Source: JACPFV01 sp038043245 | GTDB taxonomy: Bacteria > Pseudomonadota > Gammaproteobacteria > Nevskiales > Nevskiaceae | Reading direction: 5' to 3' | Assembly: GCA_038043245.1 (NCBI GenBank) | Contig: JBBTCH010000003.1 | Span: 1-64,000 of the forward strand | Length of the DNA: 64,000 nucleotides | Shown here: piece by piece, positions 52,180-62,164 of the stretch | Numbering within the stretch: position 1 is the stretch's first letter | Layout of the letters: the number at the start of each line of letters is the position of its first letter | Notes under the pieces: model-generated | Told to the model about the DNA's origin: nothing | The model's input: the letters and a program-made list of their open reading frames with translations, nothing else | Database searches by the model: none | Translations under genes and position numbers: made by a program

Positions 52180-53550
52180 ATGACCTCCGACACGCTCGAC
52201 GGCACCCAGGGCGCTACCAAAGGCGCCACGCAGAAAGGCACTGAGGCCGGCAAGAAAGCCAGCTTTCCCGATGCGCCGCCCGTCAAGATCGGCAAGTACG
52301 AGGTGCGCGGCGAGATCGGCCGCGGCTCCTGCGGCGTGGTTTACAAGGGCTTCGATCCCTTCGTGCAGCGCGATGTCGCGATCAAGGTGGCGCTGCACGA
52401 CCCCAAGCACATCTCCTCGACCATGACCAACAGCGGCCGCACTTCGTTTTTTGTCGAAGCGCGTGCCGCCGGCATGTTGCAGCACCCGCACATCGTGTCG
52501 CTGTACGACGCGGCGGTGGAGGGTGCGGTCAGCTATATCGTCATGGAGTACATCAACGGCGAGACTCTGCTGCCGCTGTGCCGCAAGAAAGGCCCGCGCG
52601 CGCCACTGGACCAGGTGGTGGACATTGTCTTCAAGTGCGCCAAGGCGCTGGATTATTCGCACAGCAAGGGCGTGATGCACCGCGACATCAAGCCGAGCAA
52701 CATCATGATCACGCAGGATGGCGTGCCCAAGATCATGGATTTCTCGATCGCCGAGATCAACGCGCAGCCCGGCGGGTCCGGGGGCATCTTCGGTTCGCCC
52801 CTGTACATGTCACCCGAGCAGGTGCGCGCCGAGGTCATCGGTCCGCAGGCGGACCTGTATTCACTTGGCGCGGTGCTGTTCCATCTGCTCACCGGCGAGC
52901 CGCCGTTCACCGGCGCTGACATCCAGGCGGTGTTCGAGCAGATCAAGAAGAATCCGGCGCCTCGCGTTGAGGACAAGCGCGCCGACGTGCCCAAGCCGCT
53001 GTGCGACATCGTCGAGAAACTGCTGACCAAGGATCCCGCGCAGCGCTTTCAGACCGGCGGCGACCTGGCGGTCTCGCTGTCACGCTTCTTTGATCAACTG
53101 CGCCTGTCCGGGCAGCAGCTGTCGCGCCGCGAGACCGGCGATTCGCTGCGCCGGCTGCATTTCTTCAACGGGTTTTCCGACGCCGACATTGACGAGATTC
53201 TCAGTGCCAGCGCGATCAACGGCTACCAGCCCGGGCAGGAGATCATCCAGGAAGGCGAGATCGAGCATGCGTTCTTCATCATCGCCAAGGGCAGTGCCGA
53301 GGTGCGCAAGGGCAACAAGGCGCTCAACACTCTGCAAAAAGGAGACTGTTTTGGCGAGATCGGTTTCCTGACCGCGGCCAAACGCACGGCGTCGGTGGTC
53401 GCCGCCACTCAGGTGACGGCGCTGAAAGTGAACGCTTCGCTGATGGAAAAGGTGTCGCCGGAATGCCAGCTGCGCTTCTACAAGGTCTTCACCGAGGCCT
53501 TGATCTACCGCCTGACCGTCACCAGCGCCAAACTTTCCGCCTTGTCGTAA
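52180..53550 (+). CDS. Ser/Thr protein kinase with C-terminal cyclic-nucleotide-binding-like domain
   Basis: About 456 residues from ATG 52180; a GTG at 52153 would leave only 2 bp to pmbA. The kinase domain (numbering from 52153) has the Gly loop GEIGRGSCGVVYKG, Lys78 in VAIKV, HRDIKPSNIM (Asp178), and DFS (196-198) in place of DFG. The activation loop reads SPLYMSPEQ. A cNMP-binding-like domain follows (about 340-450), with FGEIGFLTAAKRTASVV resembling the phosphate-binding cassette. No transmembrane segment is visible, so it is cytosolic. It likely links a nucleotide second messenger or similar ligand to phosphorylation. Confidence 0.85.
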   Translation: MTSDTLDGTQGATKGATQKGTEAGKKASFPDAPPVKIGKYEVRGEIGRGSCGVVYKGFDPFVQRDVAIKVALHDPKHISSTMTNSGRTSFFVEARAAGMLQHPHIVSLYDAAVEGAVSYIVMEYINGETLLPLCRKKGPRAPLDQVVDIVFKCAKALDYSHSKGVMHRDIKPSNIMITQDGVPKIMDFSIAEINAQPGGSGGIFGSPLYMSPEQVRAEVIGPQADLYSLGAVLFHLLTGEPPFTGADIQAVFEQIKKNPAPRVEDKRADVPKPLCDIVEKLLTKDPAQRFQTGGDLAVSLSRFFDQLRLSGQQLSRRETGDSLRRLHFFNGFSDADIDEILSASAINGYQPGQEIIQEGEIEHAFFIIAKGSAEVRKGNKALNTLQKGDCFGEIGFLTAAKRTASVVAATQVTALKVNASLMEKVSPECQLRFYKVFTEALIYRLTVTSAKLSALS

Positions 53551-53673
53551 GCAGCCTGGTCTGCTTCGATTTCGCGAGGCGATGCTCAGCCCGGGCGAAC
53601 GAAGTCGGATGGGTCAACGGAACTGCGCGTCGTGCGTCATGTCAGAGTCGCGCCAACCCCTCGGAGTGATTGC

Positions 53674-54192
53674 ATGAACAAGATTTACGGCCTGATGCTG
53701 GTCCCTGCTTTGCTGCTGTCAGCCTGTGATGAACCGACGCCTGCGGCTGATGCGACCGAGATGCAGTTCCCGTCTGTCGTGACGCCAGCGCCGGTGGCTG
53801 CCGCACCCGCTCCGGTCACCGCGAAGCCAAAACCGAAACCCGTGGTCAGAAAAATCTGCGCGGACTGCGGAGTCATCAGCAGCATTCGTGCGGTGAAAAT
53901 CGAGGGTGAGGGCACCGGCATGGGCGCGGTCAGCGGTGCGGCCGCGGGCGGTGTGGTCGGCAACCAGTTCGGCAAGGGCGACGGCAAAACCGTCATGACC
54001 GCGGTCGGCGTGCTCGCCGGCGCTGTCGGTGGTCACTATGCCGAGAAGAAGATCCGCGAGGAGACGATTTACCGTCTGACCGTCGCCATGGAGGACGGCA
54101 GCACGCGCACCGTGGATCGCAAGGAACTGAACGGCATCGGCGCCGGCATGAAGGTCAAGGTGGCGGGCGATTCGGTTTCACTGCGCGATTAG
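53674..54192 (+). CDS. Glycine-zipper 2TM-type lipoprotein
   Basis: A 172-residue lipoprotein. ATG at 53674 starts a signal peptide with lipobox LLLSAC (Cys19). A Pro/Ala/Lys linker (about 30-65) leads to the glycine zipper GMGAVSGAAAGGVVGNQFGK and VGVLAGAVGGHYAEKK, as in SlyB/OsmB-like proteins that strengthen the outer membrane. The last 45 residues form a small beta domain (YRLTVAMEDGSTRTVDRKEL). It lies between the kinase and convergent pilR. Confidence 0.85.
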   Translation: MNKIYGLMLVPALLLSACDEPTPAADATEMQFPSVVTPAPVAAAPAPVTAKPKPKPVVRKICADCGVISSIRAVKIEGEGTGMGAVSGAAAGGVVGNQFGKGDGKTVMTAVGVLAGAVGGHYAEKKIREETIYRLTVAMEDGSTRTVDRKELNGIGAGMKVKVAGDSVSLRD

Positions 54193-54209
54193 CGCAGCCC
54201 GCCGCCGCG

Positions 54210-55514
54210 CTATTCGATGTTGAGTTTCTTGATGCGGTAACGCAGTTGTCGAAAACTCATGCCGAGCAGCTTGGCGGCGCGGGTGATGTTGTGGCGTGAT
54301 TTTTCCAGCGCCTCGCGGATCGCCTGTTTTTCCATTTCTTCGACGCGTTCACCCAAGGCCGCGCTGGCCGAACCGGGAGAGGGCATCGGCACGGTCTTGA
54401 GTTGCAGATCGCCGGCGCGGATAGGCCCGCTTTCGCACAGCGCCGCTGCACGCTCGAGGATGTTCTCCAACTCACGCACGTTTCCGGGAAACGCATAGGT
54501 CATCAGTTGCCGCAGTGCCGCATCGTCCAGGGTCTGCGCGCCGTGACGCTGCAGAAAAGCCTGCGCCAGCGCCGGGATATCTTCGGCGTGTTCGCGCAAG
54601 GGCGCGGTGCGCACTTCGATGACGTTGAGGCGGTAATACAAGTCCTGACGGAACGCGCCCTGCGCGACCATCGCGCCGAGGTCCTTGTGCGTCGCCGAGA
54701 TGATGCGCACATTGACCGGTGTTTCGGCCTCGGCGCCGACCGCACGCACCGCGCGTTCCTGCACCGCGCGCAGCAGTTTCACCTGCATGTGCAGCGGCAG
54801 GTCGGCGACTTCGTCGAGAAACAGCGTGCCGCCCTCGGCGGACTGGAACAGCCCGGGCTTGTCGCGCAGCGCACCGGTGAAGGCGCCCTTGCGGTGGCCG
54901 AAGAACTCGCTCTCCATCAGCTCGCCGGGGATCGCGCCGCAGTTGACCGGCACGAACGGCGCCGCCGCACGCGGACCTTCGGCGTGGATCAGGCGCGCGA
55001 CGCGTTCCTTGCCGGTGCCGGATTCGCCGGCGATATGCACGGGCGCCTGATTGCGCGCCAACCGTCCGATCATCGCGCGCAGTTCGCGCATCGGCGCGGA
55101 GTCACCGATCAGCTCGGGCGCGGTCGGCGCGGAGGTGTTCGCCGCAGGCTGCAGCTTGAGCGCGGTGCTCACCAGTTTGCGCAAGGCGGCGAGGTCCAGC
55201 GGCTTGGTGACGAAGTCGAAGGCGCCGGCCTTGAGACTGTCCACCGCCATCTGCGCGCTGCCATAGGCGGTCAATACCGCGACCGGCAGCTGCGCGTGCT
55301 GTTTCTGGATGTGCGCGATCAATTGCAGCCCGTCGCCGTCCGGCAGGCGCATGTCGGTGATACACAGATTGAACCGGTGTTCGGCCAGATGTTCGCGGGC
55401 TTCATTCAGTGTCGCCGCGGCCTGCGTGCGATGGCCCATGCGCGACAACGTGATTTCCAGCAGGGCGCGGATGTCGGCCTCATCGTCCACGACCAGGATG
55501 TGGGCAGCATTCAT
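54210..55514 (-). CDS. pilR: Sigma-54-dependent response regulator PilR
   Basis: A 434-residue NtrC-class regulator. Receiver domain: VVDDEADIRALLEITLSRM and phosphoacceptor Asp in LCITDMRLPDGDG. AAA+ domain: Walker A GESGTGKERVARL, the sigma-54-contacting loop HRKGAFTGAL and FLDEVADLPLHMQ. A Fis-type helix-turn-helix ends the protein (ITRAAKLLGMSFRQLRYRIK). It overlaps pilS by 4 bp. In relatives it activates the type IV pilin gene pilA with RpoN; no pilin gene is seen here. Confidence 0.93.
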   Translation of the reverse strand: MNAAHILVVDDEADIRALLEITLSRMGHRTQAAATLNEAREHLAEHRFNLCITDMRLPDGDGLQLIAHIQKQHAQLPVAVLTAYGSAQMAVDSLKAGAFDFVTKPLDLAALRKLVSTALKLQPAANTSAPTAPELIGDSAPMRELRAMIGRLARNQAPVHIAGESGTGKERVARLIHAEGPRAAAPFVPVNCGAIPGELMESEFFGHRKGAFTGALRDKPGLFQSAEGGTLFLDEVADLPLHMQVKLLRAVQERAVRAVGAEAETPVNVRIISATHKDLGAMVAQGAFRQDLYYRLNVIEVRTAPLREHAEDIPALAQAFLQRHGAQTLDDAALRQLMTYAFPGNVRELENILERAAALCESGPIRAGDLQLKTVPMPSPGSASAALGERVEEMEKQAIREALEKSRHNITRAAKLLGMSFRQLRYRIKKLNIE

Positions 55515-57100
55515 GCGATTGCTTCAGTAAAAGTGAGGCGGAAACAGGCGCCGCGTTCGCGCGGCACGTAGGCCAGCTGGGCCTGATTGTAGGCGCAGAG
55601 TTCGCGTGCCAGATACAGGCCCAGCCCGGTGCCGCCGGTCGAGGTGGTGAAAAATGGCTCGAAGATGCGTTCGTGCAAAGCCGCCGGGATGCCGGGGCCG
55701 TCGTCGCTGACTTCGAGCACCGGCGCCGTGCCGCGATTCAGGCGGCGTACGCCGAGGCTGACGCGCACGCCGTCGCCGCCGTGCTCGAAGCTGTTGTCCC
55801 ACAGATTGCCGAGCACCTGTTGCAGATGGCTGGCATCAAAATGCACCCGGAAATTTTCCGACAGTTCGGGTTTTTCCAGGTGCGCCGAGTTTTCGCGGCC
55901 TTCGCGATATTGCTCGGCGGCCTGGCGCAGCCAGGGGGCCAGTTCGATCACGCCGGGGGTCGCGGCATCGCGGCGGGACAGGCTGAGTACGTCGCGCACG
56001 ATCTTGTCGATGCGCGCGCCATGGCGCTGGACGATGTCGAGCAGCTTGCGGTCTTCGCTGCCCAGCGCGGGGGACTCGTTGAGCAGCTGTCCCGCGTGGC
56101 TGATGGCCGCCAGCGGGTTGCGGATCTCGTGGGCAATGCTCGCCGACAGTCGGCCGAGCGCCGCGAGCTTGATCTGCTGCGCCTGCTCCTGCACCGCGCG
56201 TGCGGATTCCAGCAGGATCAGCACGGGCGCGTCGGCGCCGCTGCCGAGCGCGCTGAAGCGTGGGATCACCTCATCGCTGTCCGCGCGTGGGCGCAGGGGC
56301 TGCGGCTCCGGCCGCGCGCCGCCGCGCCAGTGTTGCAGCGCTTGCGCCAGCGACGGTGAAACCGCCGATAGTGCGTCGCCGGGACGCGCGCGCAGCCAGG
56401 TGCGCGCCGCGGCATTGAGCTGGTGGAAGCGCCCGTCGCCGTCGAGCACGGCGACGCCGGATTGCATGCGTTCGACGATGGTTTCGTTCAGCCGGGACAG
56501 GTTGGCCAGTTCGCTGCCGGTGCGCTCGGCCAGCGCCTCGCTGCGTCGCGCGCGTGTCGCCACCGCATTCGCCACGCCGCTGGACAGAAACAACATCAAG
56601 CCCAGAAGTCCGGCCTGAGTGAACTCGGAAGGGACGACGCCTTCGTGCAGCTGCCGGTAGATCTCTTCTGCGAGCAGCGCCAGTGTTGCGGCCGCCGCCT
56701 GCAGGATCGCCATGCGCGACGACAGCACCAGCGAGCAGCCGATCGAGGGCGTGATCAGGAGGATGCCGAGCCCGCTGAGCACGCCGCCGGTACTGAACAC
56801 CAGCGACACCACGGCGACGACGTCCACGCCGAAATGGATGTGGGTCTGCCAGGTCAGTTGCGGCAATCGATAGAGCGCCGGTGCCACCAGCAGCAGGGAC
56901 GCCAAGCCATAGAGAATGCAGGTGTTGTAGAACCAGCCGATGCGCAGGTCTTCAAACGCCTGTGCGCTGTAGCCGCTGTGAAACAGGATGAGTAACACCG
57001 ACACCAGCACCAGCCGGTACAGCGCCAGCAGACGCAGGATGCGCCAGTCTTCGCGATTGAAGTCGGTGGCGCGCCTGCGCTCAATCATGCGTCGATTCAA
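55511..57100 (-). CDS. pilS: Sensor histidine kinase PilS
   Basis: A 529-residue kinase with six N-terminal transmembrane helices (about 25-190), a PAS-like region (around 205-300), the dimerisation helix with phospho-His in SIAHEIRNPLAAISHAG, and a catalytic domain with N-box LGNLWDNSFEHG and G-boxes DDGPGIPA and GGTGLGLYLARE. In P. aeruginosa PilS senses pilin in the membrane. Its start overlaps the PP0621 gene by 20 bp. Followed by its partner pilR. Confidence 0.93.
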   Translation of the reverse strand: MNRRMIERRRATDFNREDWRILRLLALYRLVLVSVLLILFHSGYSAQAFEDLRIGWFYNTCILYGLASLLLVAPALYRLPQLTWQTHIHFGVDVVAVVSLVFSTGGVLSGLGILLITPSIGCSLVLSSRMAILQAAAATLALLAEEIYRQLHEGVVPSEFTQAGLLGLMLFLSSGVANAVATRARRSEALAERTGSELANLSRLNETIVERMQSGVAVLDGDGRFHQLNAAARTWLRARPGDALSAVSPSLAQALQHWRGGARPEPQPLRPRADSDEVIPRFSALGSGADAPVLILLESARAVQEQAQQIKLAALGRLSASIAHEIRNPLAAISHAGQLLNESPALGSEDRKLLDIVQRHGARIDKIVRDVLSLSRRDAATPGVIELAPWLRQAAEQYREGRENSAHLEKPELSENFRVHFDASHLQQVLGNLWDNSFEHGGDGVRVSLGVRRLNRGTAPVLEVSDDGPGIPAALHERIFEPFFTTSTGGTGLGLYLARELCAYNQAQLAYVPRERGACFRLTFTEAIA

Positions 57101-57293
57101 CGCAACGTCCGCACAGGCCTTTCTGCGTCAGCGTGTCCTGCGGCACATGCGCGCCGCATTTCGCGCACTGCGCTATCGGCAGGTAGGGCTTTTCGACGGG
57201 CGTCGACGATGGCCGCATTTTTGCCAGTACCACGCGCGCCACGCGCCAGCCGATGTACACGACGGCCATGAGAAACAGCAAGCGGAAGATCAT
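57081..57293 (-). CDS. PP0621 family small zinc-ribbon membrane protein
   Basis: A 70-residue protein: one N-terminal transmembrane helix (residues 2-24) and a C-terminal ribbon CAKCGAHVPQ then GLCGRC with four Cys. Such proteins commonly precede pilS in gammaproteobacteria. It overlaps the pilS start by 20 bp and lies 59 bp from divergent sucC. Function unknown; a zinc-binding accessory to PilS is a guess from position. Confidence 0.85.
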   Translation of the reverse strand: MIFRLLFLMAVVYIGWRVARVVLAKMRPSSTPVEKPYLPIAQCAKCGAHVPQDTLTQKGLCGRCVESTHD

Positions 57294-57352
57294 GTTGTGT
57301 CCAGTCTAGCGTTTGCGGGACAATCCACGCCCCTTGAGGGAGTCAGAACAAC

Positions 57353-58519
<1,167 letters not shown>

Positions 58520-58522
58520 GCC

Positions 58523-59392
58523 GTGTCTATCCTCATCAACAAAAACACCAAAGTGATTTGCCAGGGGTTCACCGGCAAACAAGGCACCTTCCATTCCGAA
58601 CAGGCGATCGCCTACGGCACGCAACTGGTCGGGGGTGTCACCCCGGGTCGTGGCGGCAGCAAGCATCTGGATCGCCCGGTGTTCGACACCTGCCACGACG
58701 CGGTCAAGGCCACCGGCGCCGATGCGACGATGATCTATGTGCCGGCGCCGTTCGCCGCCGACGCGGTGCTTGAAGCGGCGGACGCCGGCATCAAGGTCAT
58801 CATCTGCATCACCGAAGGCATCCCGGTGCTGGACATGGTGAAAGTCAAAGCCGCGCTGATCGGCCGCGACTGTGTGCTGGTCGGCCCCAACTGCCCCGGT
58901 GTGATCACGCCGGGCGAATGCAAGATCGGCATCATGCCGGGGCACATCCACAAACCCGGGAAGATCGGCATCGTCTCGCGCTCCGGCACGCTCACCTACG
59001 AAGCGGTGCACCAGACCACCGGTGCGGGCCTCGGCCAGTCCACCTGCGTCGGCATCGGCGGCGACCCGGTGCGCGGCATGGGTTTCATCGATGTCATCGC
59101 GCGCTTCGAGAAAGATCCGCAGACCGAGGGCATCATCATGGTCGGCGAGATCGGCGGCTCGTCGGAAGAAGAAGCGGCCGAGTACATCAAGCAGAACGTG
59201 AAGAAACCGGTGGTGGCCTATATCGCCGGCGTCACTGCACCGGCCGGCAAACGCATGGGCCATGCCGGCGCCATCATCTCCGGCGGCAAAGGCACCGCCG
59301 ACGAAAAATTCAAGGCGCTGGAGACCGCCGGCGTCAAAACCGTGCGTTCGCCTGCGGATCTTGGCAGCACGATCAAGGCGGCGTTGAAGTAG
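58523..59392 (+). CDS. sucD: Succinate-CoA ligase, alpha subunit
   Basis: A 289-residue subunit. It starts at GTG (SILINKNTKVICQGFTGKQG, the Rossmann CoA site) and carries the phosphohistidine in GHAGAIISGGKGTADEK. Length equals E. coli SucD (289). It is followed by nadE only 8 bp later, so nadE is probably read from the same transcript. Confidence 0.97.
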   Translation: MSILINKNTKVICQGFTGKQGTFHSEQAIAYGTQLVGGVTPGRGGSKHLDRPVFDTCHDAVKATGADATMIYVPAPFAADAVLEAADAGIKVIICITEGIPVLDMVKVKAALIGRDCVLVGPNCPGVITPGECKIGIMPGHIHKPGKIGIVSRSGTLTYEAVHQTTGAGLGQSTCVGIGGDPVRGMGFIDVIARFEKDPQTEGIIMVGEIGGSSEEEAAEYIKQNVKKPVVAYIAGVTAPAGKRMGHAGAIISGGKGTADEKFKALETAGVKTVRSPADLGSTIKAALK

Positions 59393-59400
59393 AAAAAACC

Positions 59401-61014
59401 TTGGCTGCTCCATTGAAACTCGCCGCCGCTCAACTCAATCTTTGGGTCGGTGATGTCGAGGGCAATGTCGCCAAAATCATCGCGGCATCGGTACATGCAC
59501 GCGATGAACTGAAGGCCAGTCTGGTTGCATGTCCGGAGCTGTCGCTCATCGGTTATCCGCCCGACGACTTGCTGCTGCGCACGGCGATGCCCGGCGTGAT
59601 TGATGATGGAGTGCAGCGGCTGCGGCGCGAAGTGCGTGGCATCACCCTGATCGTCGGTTTGCCGGAGTACGCCGAGGGCGCGATTTTCAACGCGGCTTAT
59701 GTGATCCGCGACGGCGAAATCATCGCCGCCTATCGCAAGCAGCATCTGCCGAATTACGGCGTGTTCGACGAGCGTCGCCATTACAAGCCGGGCAGCGCGG
59801 CTTGCGTGTTTGCCCACGAAGGCCGGCGCATCGGCTTGACCATCTGCGAAGACATCTGGCTGCCGCAGCCGGCGGCACAGGCGCGCGCGGCGGGCGCCGA
59901 GGTGCTGATCAACATCAACGCCTCGCCCTATCATCGCGGCAAATCTGCTGAGCGCCGCCGCGTGCTTGACCTGCGTGTCGCCGAAACCGGATTACCGATC
60001 TTCTACGTCAACTGCGTCGGCGGCCAGGACGAGCTGGTGTTCGACGGCGATTCCTGTGCGGTGGACGGCGACGGCAGCCTGTCGTTCGCCGCGCCGACTT
60101 TCGCCGAAGGCGTCTATGGGGTGGACTTGCAGGGCGCACGCTTGACCGGCACACAGCGCAAGGCAGAGCCCGAAGAAGCGGAGATCTATCGGGCGCTGGT
60201 GCAGGCCACGCGCGATTACGTGGATCGCAATGGATTCCCCGGTGCGCTGCTCGGTTTGAGTGGCGGCGTGGACTCGGCGCTGGTGGCGACGATCGCCGCC
60301 GACGCGCTCGGTGCGAATCGCGTCTGGGGCGTGTCGATGCCTTCGCGTTACACCGCCGGCATGTCGAACGAGGACGCTGCGGCCGAGGCGAAATCGCTGG
60401 GGATCCGCTACAGCACGCTGCCGATCGAGGATGCGTTCAAGAGTTTCAATCACACCCTGGCCGATTGCTTTGCAGGCAAGAAGCCCGACCTCACCGAAGA
60501 AAACCTGCAATCGCGCACGCGCGGCGTGCTGCTGATGGCGCTGTCGAACAAGTTCGGCCACGTGGTGCTGACCACCGGCAACAAGTCGGAGATGGCGGTC
60601 GGTTACGCCACGCTCTATGGCGACATGTGCGGCGGCTTCGCGCCGCTGAAGGATGTCTACAAGACGCTGGTCTATCGCCTGGCGCGCTACCGAAACACGC
60701 TGGGCGAGGTGATTCCCGAGCGCGTGCTGACGCGCGCGCCGAGCGCTGAGCTGCGGCCGGAACAGACCGATCAGGACTCGCTGCCGCCCTACGAAAAGCT
60801 GGATGCGATCCTCGAAGCCTATGTCGAGGATTCACACTCGATCGCCGAAATCGTCGCGCGCGGTTTTGACGAAGCCACGGTGCGCAAGGTCGCCGGACTG
60901 GTGCGGCGCAGCGAGTACAAGCGCCGGCAGGCGCCGCCGGGCCCGAAGATCACCCGCCACTCGTTTGGTCGCGAGCGGCGTTATCCGATCACGGCGGTGT
61001 ATGGCGATATTTGA
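59401..61014 (+). CDS. nadE: Glutamine-dependent NAD+ synthetase
   Basis: A 537-residue two-domain enzyme. The nitrilase-type glutaminase has the triad Glu46 (CPELSLIGYPP), Lys113 (RKQHLPNYGVFDE) and Cys149 (TICEDIW). The synthetase domain has the ATP loop LSGGVDSAL (residues 286-294) and later STLPIEDAF and TGNKSEMAVGYATLYGDM. It starts at TTG 59401; no ATG is available before the conserved domain. It converts deamido-NAD to NAD with Gln as nitrogen source. Confidence 0.95.
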   Translation: MAAPLKLAAAQLNLWVGDVEGNVAKIIAASVHARDELKASLVACPELSLIGYPPDDLLLRTAMPGVIDDGVQRLRREVRGITLIVGLPEYAEGAIFNAAYVIRDGEIIAAYRKQHLPNYGVFDERRHYKPGSAACVFAHEGRRIGLTICEDIWLPQPAAQARAAGAEVLININASPYHRGKSAERRRVLDLRVAETGLPIFYVNCVGGQDELVFDGDSCAVDGDGSLSFAAPTFAEGVYGVDLQGARLTGTQRKAEPEEAEIYRALVQATRDYVDRNGFPGALLGLSGGVDSALVATIAADALGANRVWGVSMPSRYTAGMSNEDAAAEAKSLGIRYSTLPIEDAFKSFNHTLADCFAGKKPDLTEENLQSRTRGVLLMALSNKFGHVVLTTGNKSEMAVGYATLYGDMCGGFAPLKDVYKTLVYRLARYRNTLGEVIPERVLTRAPSAELRPEQTDQDSLPPYEKLDAILEAYVEDSHSIAEIVARGFDEATVRKVAGLVRRSEYKRRQAPPGPKITRHSFGRERRYPITAVYGDI

Positions 61015-61065
61015 TTTTGTTCGCATACAATCGGTCGCATAACTATATTCATTGGGGGAGTCGCA

Positions 61066-61659
61066 ATGAATCGGTCGTTTTTTATTGCCGCAGGCATTGC
61101 GGCCTGTGCGGGCGCGGCGCCCGTTTTCGCCGAGCCGCCATTCTCGTTGAGTCTGACGCCGGTACTCGCCTTTGGCGTGGAGTTCGGCGAAGCCGCGCAG
61201 CAGGGCGAAGTGCCGCTGCATTTCAGTGCGCAGTTCGGCATGCGTTCCCCGCTGCTGTGGGGGAGCGACACTTCGCGCACGCTCGCGGCTGATATTCCAC
61301 TGCTGAGCGTGTTCCAGTTCGGCGCGGATCGCCGGGGCCGCCTCGATCTGGTGCGAGTGCTCGGGCGCGACATGCTTGCGCCGGAGAATCGGTTGAACGA
61401 AACCGGAGAATCCGGCTCAAGCGGCGGTAATAACTGGATTTGGTGGACCGCCGGCGCGGTGGCCGCAGGCGCGGCCGTGGCGTTGACTGCGTCCAGCGGC
61501 GGTGAAGACGGCAACAAGAGCGGCAGCAGCGGCGGGGGAGGTGACTGTGTGGGATTGTCGGGGGCAAACGTCGGCCCGAGCGTGGACCCCGGCCAGATTG
61601 ATACCAGTGGCTGCTCGGTTGACGGTAACGTCGGCAGTCAGCCGTTTCGGGTTCCGTGA
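61066..61659 (+). CDS. Secreted orphan protein with internal hydrophobic helix and Gly/Ser tail
   Basis: A 197-residue protein with a signal peptide (MNRSFFIAAGIAACAGAAPVFA, two parts; mature EPPFSLSLT). Residues 23-100 look beta-rich. A Ser/Gly linker leads to a hydrophobic stretch (about 122-143, NWIWWTAGAVAAGAAVALTA), then a Gly/Ser-rich tail with two Cys. It resembles a C-terminal anchor or sorting segment but matches no rule I can name. I do not recognise the family. ATG follows GGGGGAG. It lies between nadE and the repeat element. Confidence 0.65.
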   Translation: MNRSFFIAAGIAACAGAAPVFAEPPFSLSLTPVLAFGVEFGEAAQQGEVPLHFSAQFGMRSPLLWGSDTSRTLAADIPLLSVFQFGADRRGRLDLVRVLGRDMLAPENRLNETGESGSSGGNNWIWWTAGAVAAGAAVALTASSGGEDGNKSGSSGGGGDCVGLSGANVGPSVDPGQIDTSGCSVDGNVGSQPFRVP

Positions 61660-61702
61660 CCCGCGTTCCGCGCTAAAGCGCGGGGGTTCCTGTTAAAGAC
61701 TA

Positions 61703-62140
61703 TTCCGCCTAAAGGCGGGTTACTTCTTTGGCGCAAAGAAGTAACCAAGAAACATTCGCTCCATTGCGCCGAATGTCCCTTTCGCCTCTGGCTCACCCGC
61801 GCGACACGCAAACGCGACATCCATGCCGCGTCTTGCGCTCGGCCGGACGTCCTGTCCGGCCGCACTCGGGTTCACAGCGAGACTCAAGGCGGCGCAAAGT
61901 CGCTAGAAAATCAACAGCGGTGTCCTTTGACGTTATGCGCCGTTTGCGCCGCCGAGTACCGTAGCGAGCAAGACTGGCATCGGGCATGGATGCCCGATGC
62001 GCGCCGTCACGACAGGGACGTCGTGTCGGCGCGGAACCGGCGAGTGAGCGAGGAACGCAGGGATCTTATAGGCGCATCCGGCGCTAGACCTTTTCGCCAC
62101 TTTTGGGGTAATGCCAAAAGTGGCCCGCCGTCAGGCGGAA
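61703..62140. repeat. 438-bp composite inverted-repeat element
   Basis: This 505-bp gap (61660-62164) is filled mainly by one element. The left end has hairpin CCGCC-TAAA-GGCGG then GGTTACTTCTTTG / CAAAGAAGTAACC (61718-61746). The right end has GCCACTTTTGG / CCAAAAGTGGC (62096-62124) then CCGCC-GTCA-GGCGG (62125-62138). The ends are inverted copies of one plan (TTCCGCCT...GGCGGG). No start-supported gene is inside; three short open frames of skewed composition are shadows. Such modules are common in xanthomonads and relatives. Confidence 0.85.
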
Positions 62141-62164
62141 AATCTTCTGAGCGGGTGAGCCGAT

